From: Photobacterium frigidiphilum | GTDB lineage: Bacteria; Pseudomonadota; Gammaproteobacteria; Enterobacterales; Vibrionaceae | Reading direction: 5' to 3' | DNA: 64,000 nt | Assembly (NCBI RefSeq): GCF_003025615.1 | Contig: NZ_PYMJ01000017.1 | Coordinates: 47,444 to 111,443, forward strand | Notes under the pieces: model-generated | Told to the model about the DNA's origin: nothing | What the model saw: only the letters and a program-made list of their open reading frames with translations | The model's database searches: none | Program-made: the position numbers and the translations under genes | Shown here: piece by piece, positions 9,881-20,240 of the stretch | How the letters are laid out: every line of letters starts with the position of its first letter | Position numbering within the stretch: position 1 is the first letter of the stretch

Positions 9881-10371
9881 TCTTATCCCTTTATTTTTTT
9901 ATTACGCTTTGCGATTAATTTAAACGTTAACGAATGAATTTTACATATTATTAGGGCAATTTTGACGGGAAGCTTAGCAAAAGGGAAGCGATAGTCGTGA
10001 CTAATTGCTGTCACTAATGGCTATTTCTCTTATAGGCCTGAATTGATTGTCTAATTACCACCTTAAAAACGATCGAGTAAGCCATATAGATAAAGGCATG
10101 CTACCATCATTAAAACAGCGTGCAAAATTGAGGCGGTATTTATTATTACTATAAATGACAGCCAAGAAGTGACCGTTAATTGGTTATTGTGACTAGCTAA
10201 ACTCCCACAATGAGAGCGATAGCGATGAAATGACAATAAACTAACCTCTATCACCTTGAGTTGGTTGCATAAAGTACCTATCATTTATAGTCGATTGTAA
10301 AAAACACAATTTTTCAAAGTGATGCGTCTAAACATGTAAGTGCAGAGACGGAATAACTAAACAGGGCGGGT
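9881..10371. other. Divergent intergenic region between yrbG and mlaF
   Basis: This 491-base AT-rich gap must hold the promoters of two divergent operons. I see a small hairpin near 10295-10312 (attgt/acaat) but no convincing sigma-70 or sigma-E promoter pair. A 73-codon frame on the minus strand (10063-10284) lacks a ribosome-binding site and resembles nothing I recognise, so I do not call it. Confidence 0.5.
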
Positions 10372-11187
10372 ATGGAATCGAGTGAAACATTAGTATCAAT
10401 TAAAAATGTATCGTTTTCTCGTGGAGGCCGAAAAATTTTTGATGATGTCAGCTTAGACGTACCTAAAGGTAAAGTGACGGCGATCATGGGACCTTCAGGG
10501 ATCGGTAAAACGACATTATTACGCTTGATCGGTGGCCAGATTGATCCCGACCACGGTGAGATATGGTTTGATCAAGTTAACGTTCCTCAGTTAAAACGTG
10601 CACAGCTTTATCAAGTAAGAAAGCGTATGAGCATGTTGTTTCAATCGGGTGCGCTATTCACTGACATGACCGTATTTGATAACGTAGCCTTCCCATTAAG
10701 AGAACATACTGATTTACCGGAAGACCTATTAGATACGTTAGTATTACTTAAGCTGGAAGCGGTAGGGCTGCGTGGTGCCGCAAATCTTATGCCAAATGAG
10801 TTATCAGGTGGTATGGCACGCAGAGCGGCATTAGCGCGGGCAATTGCACTTGATCCCGATTTAATGATGTACGACGAACCGTTTGTGGGCCAAGATCCTA
10901 TAACTATGGGAGTATTGGTTAAATTGATTAGCAGTTTAAATCAAGCATTAGGTATTACCTCTGTGATCGTATCGCACGATGTACCTGAAGTAATGAGTAT
11001 TGCCGATAAAGTTTATTTATTATCTGGCGGTAAAGTTATCGGTAGTGGTACGCCTGATGAATTACGAGCAAATACTGATGAACGTGTGCGTCAGTTTTTA
11101 GATGGTGATGCTGATGGACCAGTTCCTTTTCAGTATCCAGCTCGAGCACTAGAACAAGATTTGTTTGCAAAAAGACCATCAAAATAG
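10372..11187 (+). CDS. mlaF: Phospholipid transport ATPase MlaF
   Basis: MlaF is the cytoplasmic ATPase of the MlaFEDB complex, which moves phospholipids between the inner membrane and the periplasmic carrier MlaC to keep the outer membrane asymmetric. The 271 residues contain Walker A GPSGIGKT (40-47), signature ELSGGMARR and Walker B MYDEP. The C-terminal extension, which in the family docks onto MlaB, is present. The gene order mlaFEDCB is conserved, but here 218 bases separate mlaF from mlaE, where Escherichia coli has almost none. Confidence 0.96.
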   Translation: MESSETLVSIKNVSFSRGGRKIFDDVSLDVPKGKVTAIMGPSGIGKTTLLRLIGGQIDPDHGEIWFDQVNVPQLKRAQLYQVRKRMSMLFQSGALFTDMTVFDNVAFPLREHTDLPEDLLDTLVLLKLEAVGLRGAANLMPNELSGGMARRAALARAIALDPDLMMYDEPFVGQDPITMGVLVKLISSLNQALGITSVIVSHDVPEVMSIADKVYLLSGGKVIGSGTPDELRANTDERVRQFLDGDADGPVPFQYPARALEQDLFAKRPSK

Positions 11188-11376
11188 CGATTAAGAATAA
11201 AGATATATAACAATAATCACAAGACTATTCTAGATAAGTAAATGGTCTGGTTTTTTCATCGGAAAATAGTCAATAACGAGATAGTCATTGAATTAACGAG
11301 TGGATCTCATTGTTAAATTTCTAACGTTATTTTGGTTATGTTAACCGACAAGGCTGAGTCAGATACTTGTCTAGAT

Positions 11377-11385
11377 TGGTATAAT
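11377..11385 (+). promoter_or_regulatory. Candidate extended -10 promoter before mlaE
   Basis: TGGTATAAT matches the extended -10 consensus TGnTATAAT perfectly, 20 bases before the mlaE start codon. No good -35 hexamer is present, which is normal for this class. Initiation about 7 bases downstream would leave a leader of only about 14 bases starting near AAGG. Confidence 0.45.
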
Positions 11386-11405
11386 AGGGAAAGGCAGTTT
11401 TAATT

Positions 11406-12188
11406 ATGCTCATTGACTTTATTGCGAGCGTCGGACGTCAAGGGATTGAAAAGTTTCAGACTATCGGTCGCGCAACATTATTACTGTACGGCGCGCTAGT
11501 TAGTAAACCGCAACCGAAAAAAATGTTTCCACTGTTGATGAAGCAATTGTATTCAGTGGGTGTTTTATCTATCGCCATTATTATGGTATCAGGCTTATTT
11601 ATTGGCATGGTACTTAGCCTGCAGGGCTATATTGTTTTAGTGGATTTTGGGGCCGAAACAAGTTTAGGCCAAATGGTCGCATTGTCATTGTTACGGGAAC
11701 TCGGTCCTGTTGTGACGGCATTACTTTTCGCGGGTAGAGCAGGTTCTGCATTAACCGCCGAAATTGGCTTAATGAAAGCAACGGAACAATTGTCCAGCAT
11801 GGAAATGATGGCGGTTGATCCCCTGCGGCGAGTGATTGCACCACGTTTTTGGGCGGGAGTTATTTCCATGCCCTTACTGGCGATGATGTTTAGCGCCGTT
11901 GGTATTTGGGGGGGACAGCTTGTTGGCGTTGATTGGAAAGGCATTGACTACGGAAGTTTTTGGTCTGTTATGCAAGCTTCTGTAGAGCTAGGGGAAGATA
12001 TTGGCAATAGCCTCATTAAGTCTGTGGTCTTTGCTATTACCATTACATGGATTGCAGTATTCAATGGTTATGATGCTGTTCCTACCTCTGAAGGGATTAG
12101 TCGAGCGACCACACGAACCGTGGTTAATGCATCATTAGCAGTACTAGGGCTAGATTTTGTTCTGACAGCCTTAATGTTTGGTAATTAA
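11406..12188 (+). CDS. mlaE: Phospholipid transport permease MlaE
   Basis: MlaE is the permease of the Mla ABC transporter. The 260 residues, identical in length to the Escherichia coli protein, contain an amphipathic N-terminal elbow helix and about five membrane helices. The conserved cytoplasmic loop [19 protein letters not shown] couples to MlaF. The frame is full length with ATG at 11406, so the upstream gap does not hide an N-terminal extension. It is followed after 88 bases by mlaD. Confidence 0.96.
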   Translation: MLIDFIASVGRQGIEKFQTIGRATLLLYGALVSKPQPKKMFPLLMKQLYSVGVLSIAIIMVSGLFIGMVLSLQGYIVLVDFGAETSLGQMVALSLLRELGPVVTALLFAGRAGSALTAEIGLMKATEQLSSMEMMAVDPLRRVIAPRFWAGVISMPLLAMMFSAVGIWGGQLVGVDWKGIDYGSFWSVMQASVELGEDIGNSLIKSVVFAITITWIAVFNGYDAVPTSEGISRATTRTVVNASLAVLGLDFVLTALMFGN

Positions 12189-12276
12189 CATAAATAGAAA
12201 TATTCTTACTGCATACACCGCAAAATATTAACGCGTTTAAGGTGTGCTGTTATTAATGGATGTTGGGAATAAACGG

Positions 12277-12756
12277 ATGCATCAAAATAAAAAATTAGAA
12301 TTATGGGTAGGCACATTTCTCATGGCAGGTATTGCCGCGTTACTTGTGCTGGTTTTTAAAGTGGCAGATGTACAGAACATCGGTACGAATGATACGTACA
12401 CCTTGAAGGCGCATTTCGATAATATTGGCGGGTTAAAAGTTCGTTCCCCTATAAAAGTCGGTGGTGTTTCGGTTGGGCGTATTATCGATATTAGCCTCGA
12501 TACCGAAAGTTTTACGCCTGTTGTGACAATGGCGATTGAGAAAAAATACGGGTATTTTCCTGAAACCAGTTCTGCGGCTATTTTGACGGCAGGCTTATTG
12601 GGTGAGCAATACTTAGGTATAAGCCCTGGTTTTATCGATGATGATATTGAGATGCTACATGACGGCGATTTATTGGAAGATACGAAATCAGCCTTAGTTT
12701 TAGAAGATATGATTGGTCAAGTGCTGTATAGCATTGGCGGCGATAGTGATAAGTAG
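12277..12756 (+). CDS. mlaD: MCE-domain phospholipid-binding protein MlaD
   Basis: MlaD anchors in the inner membrane by one N-terminal helix (about residues 8-27) and forms a periplasmic hexameric ring from its MCE domain (about 38-115, DNIGGLKVRSPIKVGGVSVG). The pore-lining C-terminal helix SALVLEDMIGQVLY is kept. At 159 residues it lacks most of the disordered tail of the 183-residue Escherichia coli protein. I chose ATG at 12277 (MHQNKKLELWVG) by alignment with known MlaD. In-frame starts at 12244 (GTG) and 12256 (ATG) would add residues not found in the family. Confidence 0.94.
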   Translation: MHQNKKLELWVGTFLMAGIAALLVLVFKVADVQNIGTNDTYTLKAHFDNIGGLKVRSPIKVGGVSVGRIIDISLDTESFTPVVTMAIEKKYGYFPETSSAAILTAGLLGEQYLGISPGFIDDDIEMLHDGDLLEDTKSALVLEDMIGQVLYSIGGDSDK

Positions 12757-12763
12757 GTAGATA

Positions 12764-13408
12764 ATGAAATTGATTCGATATTTTTTATTTTGTTTAGCAT
12801 CATTGCCATTGTTTGCTAGCGCTGCAACGGTTGATGCCACGAACCCCTATACGATGATGGCGATAGTTTCTCAGACAACGTTTGATCGTCTGAAGGCAGA
12901 GCAGGGAAAAATCCAAGCCAACCCAGACTATTTACGAACTGTCGTTAAAGAAGAGCTATTGCCTTACATTAATACGCGTTATGCCGCGTATAAAGTCTTA
13001 GGCCCTCAACTTAAGAAGACCACGAAAGAGCAGCGTAATGACTTTGTTGATGCGTTTACTGATTATCTGGTGGCTTCTTATGCACAAGTGTTAACGCAAT
13101 ATACCAATCAAGATATAAAAATAGAGCCACCGAAAGCCATTCCAGCGGATCGTACTATCGTTTCTGTGCGTATTGATATTGTTGATACGAAACGCCCACC
13201 TATTCGTTTAGATTTTAAATTACGTAAAAATAAAAAAACCAAAGAATGGCAGGGTTTTGACATGGTGGCTGAAGGCGTCAGTATGATATCAACCAAGAAA
13301 AGTGAGTGGAGTGGTCAACTTCGTACCGAAGGTGTTGATGTTGTAACACAAAATTTGATAACCCTTGCAGCTAAACCAATTCGCCGTGAGGCGAGTGCGA
13401 ATGAATAA
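12764..13408 (+). CDS. mlaC: Periplasmic phospholipid carrier MlaC
   Basis: MlaC shuttles phospholipids between the MlaFEDB complex and the outer-membrane MlaA-porin complex. The 214 residues start with a clear Sec signal peptide (about 1-20, ending LFASAA), followed by the Tol-tolerance/MlaC domain (PDYLRTVVKEELLPYINTRY, then VDAFTDYLVASYAQVL). It starts seven bases after mlaD. mlaA is not in this window. Confidence 0.95.
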   Translation: MKLIRYFLFCLASLPLFASAATVDATNPYTMMAIVSQTTFDRLKAEQGKIQANPDYLRTVVKEELLPYINTRYAAYKVLGPQLKKTTKEQRNDFVDAFTDYLVASYAQVLTQYTNQDIKIEPPKAIPADRTIVSVRIDIVDTKRPPIRLDFKLRKNKKTKEWQGFDMVAEGVSMISTKKSEWSGQLRTEGVDVVTQNLITLAAKPIRREASANE

Positions 13409-13712
13409 AGCAAAGATTAGGTTACAGAGCTTGGATAATGGTGATTATTGCTTGTCAGGGGTATTGGAACGTGACACAGTTCCAGCTTTTTGGCAGCAAA
13501 GATGTGAATGGATGCCACAGGGTTCAAAGGTAACACTCGATCTTTCGGGCTTATCTCGGGTAGACTCTGCCGGAATGGTGATGTTGCTTCATTTATCTCA
13601 GCAGTTAATCAATGCGGGGTGTGACTTCACATTATTAAATGTACCAGAGCAGCTCAAAACTTTGCTACGCCTAAGTCATGTAGAATCAATGTTAGCTGCC
13701 TATATAAAGTGA
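13401..13712 (+). CDS. mlaB: STAS-domain protein MlaB
   Basis: MlaB is a cytoplasmic STAS-domain protein of 103 residues that stabilises and activates MlaF. The STAS core is visible as VTLDLSGLSRVDSAGMVMLL, with the conserved Asp-Ser before the helix. I chose ATG at 13401 (MNKAKIRLQSL), with a GTGAGG ribosome-binding site upstream and an eight-base overlap with mlaC. The same frame is open further upstream inside mlaC, but that part reads as out-of-frame mlaC sequence. Confidence 0.93.
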   Translation: MNKAKIRLQSLDNGDYCLSGVLERDTVPAFWQQRCEWMPQGSKVTLDLSGLSRVDSAGMVMLLHLSQQLINAGCDFTLLNVPEQLKTLLRLSHVESMLAAYIK

Positions 13713-13731
13713 GCAGCAAAGAGGATAGCTT

Positions 13732-15253
<1,522 letters not shown>

Positions 15254-15278
15254 TTACTAACGTTGCTTGACGTATAAT

Positions 15279-15307
15279 AAAAAAACCTCGCATTGCGAGG
15301 TTTTTTT
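15279..15307. terminator. Bidirectional terminator between murA and degS
   Basis: A 13-bp perfect stem (A7 CCTCGC pairing with GCGAGG T7) encloses the loop ATT. It serves the convergent genes murA and degS. Confidence 0.92.
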
Positions 15308-15324
15308 ATATGGTCATCTGTAAT

Positions 15325-15380
15325 TATTGGCTATTGGCTATTGGCTATTGGCTATTGGCTATTGGCTATTGGCTATTGGC
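15325..15380. repeat. Heptanucleotide tandem array (TATTGGC)8
   Basis: Eight uninterrupted, identical copies of TATTGGC lie at the 3' end of degS. The degS stop codon (15366-15368) is inside the array. The two copies nearest the gene encode the end of DegS (Ala-Asn-Ser-Gln) and the other six are downstream. The unit is not a multiple of three. Confidence 0.97.
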
Positions 15381-16454
15381 TACAGGTTCTGGCACTTCTG
15401 GTTCATCAGCAATGAGTACTGATAATACTAACGGCTTGCCATTTCGAAGTACTTTCATTGCAACCGTACTGCCTGGGCGTAATTCTGTCACAATATCGAG
15501 TACATTACGCATATCAGTGACTGGCTTACCATCTATTTCAACCAAGATGTCTTGTGCCTTAAACCCTGCTTTTGTCGCGGGTCCATTCGGATCCATGCCC
15601 ATCACAATAATCCCGCTAACTTGATCGGCATCGTATAAGCGCGCCATTACAGGATTAATTTCACGACCATCAATACCGATATAGCCACGAATGACACGTC
15701 CATCAGCAATGAGTTTTTTCATTATCTTATGAGTTAACTCATAGGGAATAGCAAAAGAAATACCGTATGTTTCAATATCGGTTGCTTGCTGGAAAGAGGC
15801 CGTATTGATACCGACAAGTTCACCACGTGTATTGACTAAAGCACCGCCAGAGTTTCCTTCATTGATCGCTGCATCTGTTTGCAAGAAATCTTGGCGACCA
15901 TAAAAACTCATCCCAGAACGCCCAGTCGCAGAAATAATGCCGTAAGTTGTCGTTTGACCCAGGTTGTAGGGGTTGCCTATTGCTAACACGACATCGCCAA
16001 CGACCGGGTTATAGTGAGGATTTAGCGGAATCACAGGTAAGTTTTCAGCTTGAATTTTTAGCACCGCAATATCAGTGCGCTGATCTTTACCGATAAGTTG
16101 ACCCGTGAAAAAACGACCATCCTGTAACGCGATAATAACTTGATCGGCTTGTGCTACGACATGATAGTTCGTAATGATATAGCCCTTATCACTCATGATG
16201 ACACCTGAACCCAACCCTTGAGTACTCAGCGTTAAGCGATCATTCGCATCATATCGTCGGTTATAAATATTAACGACAGCAGGTGATGCTCGGCGTACGG
16301 CATTATTAAATGATATTTGTGCTAGCTTGGTATCCGGTTCAGATAATGAAACTGAAGAGGTAAACATTTGGCTACGTAATTCAGGAATAGCCACGAGTAA
16401 TATCGCGGCTGTAGCGATGCCTAGTAAGACAGAACGACTTAAGAAAGCCAGCAT
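15366..16454 (-). CDS. degS: Inner-membrane-anchored periplasmic serine protease DegS
   Basis: DegS starts the sigma-E stress cascade by cutting RseA when its PDZ domain senses misfolded outer-membrane proteins. The 362 residues comprise one N-terminal membrane anchor (about 5-25), a trypsin-like domain with His in NYHVV, Asp in RTDIAVL and Ser in EGNSGGAL, and one PDZ domain (about 260-345). I chose ATG at 16454 (MLAFLSRSVLL), preceded by GGGAGC; an upstream in-frame start at 16523 would add 23 non-family residues. The stop codon lies in a heptamer repeat. It follows degQ, the usual pairing. Confidence 0.95.
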   Translation of the reverse strand: MLAFLSRSVLLGIATAAILLVAIPELRSQMFTSSVSLSEPDTKLAQISFNNAVRRASPAVVNIYNRRYDANDRLTLSTQGLGSGVIMSDKGYIITNYHVVAQADQVIIALQDGRFFTGQLIGKDQRTDIAVLKIQAENLPVIPLNPHYNPVVGDVVLAIGNPYNLGQTTTYGIISATGRSGMSFYGRQDFLQTDAAINEGNSGGALVNTRGELVGINTASFQQATDIETYGISFAIPYELTHKIMKKLIADGRVIRGYIGIDGREINPVMARLYDADQVSGIIVMGMDPNGPATKAGFKAQDILVEIDGKPVTDMRNVLDIVTELRPGSTVAMKVLRNGKPLVLSVLIADEPEVPEPVANSQ

Positions 16455-16673
16455 CAATGCTCCCTGAATATTAAAATACGAAAAGTGACTGCGCAGGATA
16501 GCATCCCAAGACTTCGATACCAAACGGATTCATTCAGCTTATTTGGTGTAATTCATACGTTTCGTACAGTTCTTGATAAGTATCGGAGATAGAGACGGAA
16601 GTACCAAATAAATTTCACTATGATGAAAGCAACTGTGAAGCTGGATGGGGAAGAGCTTTTCGGCTGATATTGG

Positions 16674-16692
16674 CCCGAGCCATAAGCTCGGG
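16674..16692 (-). other. GC-rich hairpin just after degQ
   Basis: CCCGAGC and GCTCGGG form a 7-bp stem with a 5-base loop, about 25 bases past the degQ stop. No U-tract follows on the minus strand, so it is a weak terminator candidate, or an mRNA-stabilising hairpin between degQ and degS. Confidence 0.4.
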
Positions 16693-16716
16693 GCGAGGTA
16701 AATCGTGAGTGACCGA

Positions 16717-18084
16717 TCAGCGAATGATCAAATAAAGTACAGCGTCTTTGCGTTGCACTTCTAACGCTAATACTGCTGGATTTTTATCAAGTGCTTTACG
16801 CAATTCACCTAAGTTTCTAATTGGGCTACGATTGAGCCCGATGATGATGTCATCCTTCAGTAACCCATAGCGAGCGGCGAGAGATTTTTCGGCAACATTA
16901 GTGACTTTAACCCCTTTGGTGTTATCGCTAGAGCTTGTGTTGGCAAATTCAGCACCGACTAATCCGGGGTGTAAATTATCAGCTTTCACGGTGTTTTGAA
17001 CCATTTCTTGTAACGTTACCGTGAAATCCTGTGCCTTACTATCGCGTATGATTCCCAGAGTGACTTTTTTACCCGCACCAAGAGTGGCAATTTTGGCACG
17101 TAATTCTCCAAAGGTGCGGATATTTTTACCGTTAATCGAAACGATGATATCTCCCGCTTTTAGCCCCGCTTTTTCTGCCGAAGAATCAGGCATTACTTGG
17201 TTAACAAAGGCACCTTGGTTAGTTTCATAGCCAAATGCTTCTGCTAACTCAGCGGTTAATTCACCACCTTGTACGCCAAGAACGCCACGTTTCACTTCGC
17301 CAAATTCTAATATTTGCTCAGTAAGATTTCTGACCATATTGGATGGAATGGCAAAACCAATCCCGACGTTGCCACCATTGGGGCCAAGAATGGCGGTATT
17401 GATGCCAATGAGCTCGCCATTAAGGTTAACTAAAGCACCACCAGAGTTACCGCTATTAATTGCAGCATCGGTTTGAATGAAGTTTTCAAAATTTTCAATA
17501 TTTAAGCCGCTTCGCCCAAGCGCAGAAACAATGCCTGATGTCACCGTTTGACCTAAACCAAATGGATTACCAATCGCAACCGTATAATCACCTACACGCA
17601 GCTGGTCAGAATCGGCTAGTTTTATTTCAGCAAGGTCTTTGGGGGCTTTAACTTGCAATAAAGCAATATCCGACATTTTATCACTGCCAATCAGCTCGGC
17701 TGTTAGTTCTCTGCCATCATGAAATTGAACGATAATTTTGTCTGCACCATCAATGACATGATGGTTGGTAACGATGTAGCCTTTACCAGCATCGACAATA
17801 ACGCCAGAGCCTAAGCCTCGAAATGGCTGCTCTCTAATTTGTTCTTCGGGGAAATCAGGGCCAAAAAAGAATCGGAATGAATCAGGTAGTCGTTGTGTGG
17901 ATGTGTGCTTCCCTTCGACCGCAATACTGACAACAGCGGGTGTCACTTTTTCTAGCATAGGTGCTAGGCTAGGGAGTTGTTGGTTATTGACAGATACAGG
18001 TAAGGCCGCGGTTGCTGTTACAGGGGCTATAACAGAGCTGATACCTAGTGCAAGAGCACTTAAAACAAGTAAAGGTTTCTTCAT
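16717..18084 (-). CDS. degQ: Periplasmic serine endoprotease of the DegQ/DegP family
   Basis: The protein has 455 residues: a Sec signal peptide (about 1-27), a trypsin-like protease domain with His in TNHHVIDGAD, Asp in MSDIALLQV and Ser in NSGNSGGALV, then two PDZ domains (about 260-350 and 365-450). Two PDZ domains separate it from DegS. The short LA loop and the position next to degS favour DegQ over DegP, but a single DegP/DegQ-type enzyme in Vibrionaceae is often named either way. It degrades or refolds damaged periplasmic proteins. Confidence 0.92.
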   Translation of the reverse strand: MKKPLLVLSALALGISSVIAPVTATAALPVSVNNQQLPSLAPMLEKVTPAVVSIAVEGKHTSTQRLPDSFRFFFGPDFPEEQIREQPFRGLGSGVIVDAGKGYIVTNHHVIDGADKIIVQFHDGRELTAELIGSDKMSDIALLQVKAPKDLAEIKLADSDQLRVGDYTVAIGNPFGLGQTVTSGIVSALGRSGLNIENFENFIQTDAAINSGNSGGALVNLNGELIGINTAILGPNGGNVGIGFAIPSNMVRNLTEQILEFGEVKRGVLGVQGGELTAELAEAFGYETNQGAFVNQVMPDSSAEKAGLKAGDIIVSINGKNIRTFGELRAKIATLGAGKKVTLGIIRDSKAQDFTVTLQEMVQNTVKADNLHPGLVGAEFANTSSSDNTKGVKVTNVAEKSLAARYGLLKDDIIIGLNRSPIRNLGELRKALDKNPAVLALEVQRKDAVLYLIIR

Positions 18085-18233
18085 TTTAGTTAACTCCGAT
18101 TTAACAAGTGATTATTTCGACCTGTAAACCAGAGCTAAGTTCCCAGCATTAAAGGCAACTATTCATCGAACTGATTGAAATTAATGCTGGTATACCCATG
18201 ATACAAAGTCAGCAAGTATGGGTATATATTTAA

Positions 18234-18671
18234 TTAGCTAGCTTTTGACTCTTCAACTTTTTCAGGTACTTCTTCAACAGGTTTGTCGTTGAAAAGACCC
18301 GTTGCACCACTCGCATAATCGCGAGGTTGATCATGCAATGGCTCTGCTGGCTGCTTAACTGCTTCTAGTGTACTAATACGGCGAGCAAAGGGATTATCTT
18401 GCTCTGGTAAATTAGGCATTAGCTCGGTTGATGTTTTTGCCATATGCTCATAGAGTTTACTGTAGTCTTTAGCTACATTATCAAGCAGTTCTGCACTGCG
18501 AGCAAAATGGTCAACGAGCTCTTGGCGGTATTGCTCAAGTTCGTATTTTGATTTATCGAGATCTTTCTTTAGTTCTTTTTGTTGTTTTAGGCTTTTGTTA
18601 CCTAAACGTGCGGCAAACGCACCAACAACAGCACCAGCTACGAAAATAATAAGCGCATAAATCCAAGCCAT
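18234..18671 (-). CDS. zapG: Cell-division/envelope protein ZapG (YhcB, DUF1043)
   Basis: This 145-residue protein has one N-terminal transmembrane helix (about 3-20) followed by a long coiled coil (about 25-85, rich in Lys, Glu and Gln). The C-terminal tail is low-complexity with Pro and Glu. This layout is typical of YhcB/ZapG, which links cell-wall synthesis, division and envelope growth in Escherichia coli. It is divergent from zapE and next to degQ, the known neighbourhood. Confidence 0.9.
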   Translation of the reverse strand: MAWIYALIIFVAGAVVGAFAARLGNKSLKQQKELKKDLDKSKYELEQYRQELVDHFARSAELLDNVAKDYSKLYEHMAKTSTELMPNLPEQDNPFARRISTLEAVKQPAEPLHDQPRDYASGATGLFNDKPVEEVPEKVEESKAS

Positions 18672-18849
18672 AAAAAACTCCTTTTGACTGAATTGAAATT
18701 AGGTTTAAGCCTGTCTATTTACTATACATGCAGAGAATCAGGCATGGTACTCTATTTATTGAGATTAACGATGGTCTCACGTTAACGCAGATTGTTATTG
18801 ACAGTCTTAAGAGCATTTGTACGGATGTTAACAAAGTAGTGGATTCAGG

Positions 18850-19953
18850 ATGACGCCAAAACAGCAATATCAACAAGACCTTAAGCAAGAAGACTTTTTT
18901 GCTGATGAGGCACAAGCAAATGCAGTTGCACACCTCGATGATCTCTACCATCGCATGCTACTTCCGCAACCGGAAGTGAAACCGTCTTTAGTTGGCCGTT
19001 TTTTTAAGCGTCAACATAAGCCTGTGGCGTTAACGCCCGTTAAAGGGGTGTATTTCTGGGGAGGAGTAGGGCGAGGTAAAACGTATCTGGTTGATACCTT
19101 CTTCGAATGCTTGCCAACAGAACGCAAAATGCGGATGCACTTCCATCGTTTCATGCACCGCGTCCATCATGAGATGCAGCAGCTCGGTGCTCAATCAGAT
19201 CCTCTCGAACTGGTTGCGGATATCTTTAAATCTGAAACCGACATTATCTGCTTCGATGAATTTTTTGTTTCTGACATTACTGATGCGATGATTCTAGGTA
19301 CGCTATTTGAAGCACTGTTTAAGCGCGGTGTTACACTCGTCGCAACGTCAAATATTCCCCCAGAAGATCTTTATCATAATGGCTTGCAACGTGCGCGTTT
19401 TTTACCTGCAATCGCACTGATTCAAGAGCATTGTTTTGTTGTTAATGTTGATTCCGGCATTGATTATCGACTTCGTACTTTAGAGCAAGCTGAAATTTAT
19501 CATTCCCCGTTAGATGAACAAGCCCAGATCAATATTGAACAGTACTTTATGCAACTGTCGGTAGAACCAAGAACTCAACAGCACGACATTGAAATTAATA
19601 ACCGCATGCTATCGACAGTGCGAGAAGCTGATGGGATTGTCCATTTCACCTTCAATACGTTATGCCAGACAGCGCGCAGCCAAACCGACTATATGGAAAT
19701 AGCGCGTATTTACCACACGGTATTATTATCTGACGTTATTGTTATGGGGGGGAATGAAGATGACGCTGCCCGTCGATTTATTGCCATGGTGGATGAATTT
19801 TATGAGCGTAATGTGAAATTGATTATTTCAGCCGCCGCTGGGCTAGATACCCTTTATTGTGACGGTCGCTTAGAGTTTGAGTTTAAACGCTGTTGTTCAC
19901 GTCTAATTGAGATGCAAAGCCACGATTATCTAGCGAAACCGCATTTAGCTTAA
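18850..19953 (+). CDS. zapE: Cell-division ATPase ZapE (AFG1-like)
   Basis: ZapE (YhcM) is an AFG1/LACE1-type ATPase that interacts with FtsZ and is needed for division under stress. The 367 residues contain Walker A GGVGRGKT at 71-78, Walker B in ICFDEFF and a sensor-1-like ATSNIPP. Length and motifs match the family. It lies between zapG and rplM, as in Escherichia coli. An AT-rich stretch with runs of A and T follows and could include its terminator. Confidence 0.94.
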   Translation: MTPKQQYQQDLKQEDFFADEAQANAVAHLDDLYHRMLLPQPEVKPSLVGRFFKRQHKPVALTPVKGVYFWGGVGRGKTYLVDTFFECLPTERKMRMHFHRFMHRVHHEMQQLGAQSDPLELVADIFKSETDIICFDEFFVSDITDAMILGTLFEALFKRGVTLVATSNIPPEDLYHNGLQRARFLPAIALIQEHCFVVNVDSGIDYRLRTLEQAEIYHSPLDEQAQINIEQYFMQLSVEPRTQQHDIEINNRMLSTVREADGIVHFTFNTLCQTARSQTDYMEIARIYHTVLLSDVIVMGGNEDDAARRFIAMVDEFYERNVKLIISAAAGLDTLYCDGRLEFEFKRCCSRLIEMQSHDYLAKPHLA

Positions 19954-20037
19954 TCAATCATTCAGACAGAATGGGGTTAATACTGCCAATGAAGGCATCA
20001 ATATATCTGACTTTTAAGCGATATTTTGATTAAAAAG

Positions 20038-20095
20038 AAAAAAAAGCATTTTTTTTTGAAAAAAAGGTGATTTTTTCTCCACCCTTCCCTATAAT
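20038..20095 (+). promoter_or_regulatory. rplM-rpsI promoter with A/T-tract upstream element
   Basis: A perfect -10 TATAAT is at 20090-20095, with a weak -35 GTGATT at 20067-20072 and 17-base spacing. Immediately upstream are runs of A8, T9 and A7 (20038-20065) that resemble an UP element, fitting a strong ribosomal-protein promoter. Confidence 0.7.
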
Positions 20096-20101
20096 CTTGC
20101 G

Positions 20102-20240
20102 ACCCACCGTACCTGTATCGACGAAAGTCGGGAGTGCCAACCGCTCGAAGGGGTGATGACTGGGGCTCTGTACAGTGAGGGAATATCCTTTTGGGTATTC
20201 CTTTTAAGTGAATTAATTTTATTATCGGGTAATTATTAGC
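20102..20240 (+). promoter_or_regulatory. Structured 5' leader of rplM-rpsI (L13-type)
   Basis: The roughly 140-base leader contains a CGAC-gaaa-GTCG hairpin (near 20119-20130). It also has a 9-bp hairpin with TTTT loop at 20180-20201, including one U-G pair, followed directly by T4. In Escherichia coli the rplM-rpsI operon is autoregulated by L13 acting on its leader. The position and folding here fit such an element. The second hairpin is attenuator-like, but its T-tract is short. Confidence 0.65.

Noticed and set aside
10063..10284. 73-codon minus-strand frame between yrbG and mlaF
   Set aside because: It has no ribosome-binding site and no recognisable similarity, and lies in a region expected to hold promoters.
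15325..15380. Short-period repeat considered as a CRISPR or phage-attachment array
   Set aside because: The unit is only 7 bases with no spacers, and no cas or integrase gene is nearby; it is a simple tandem repeat.
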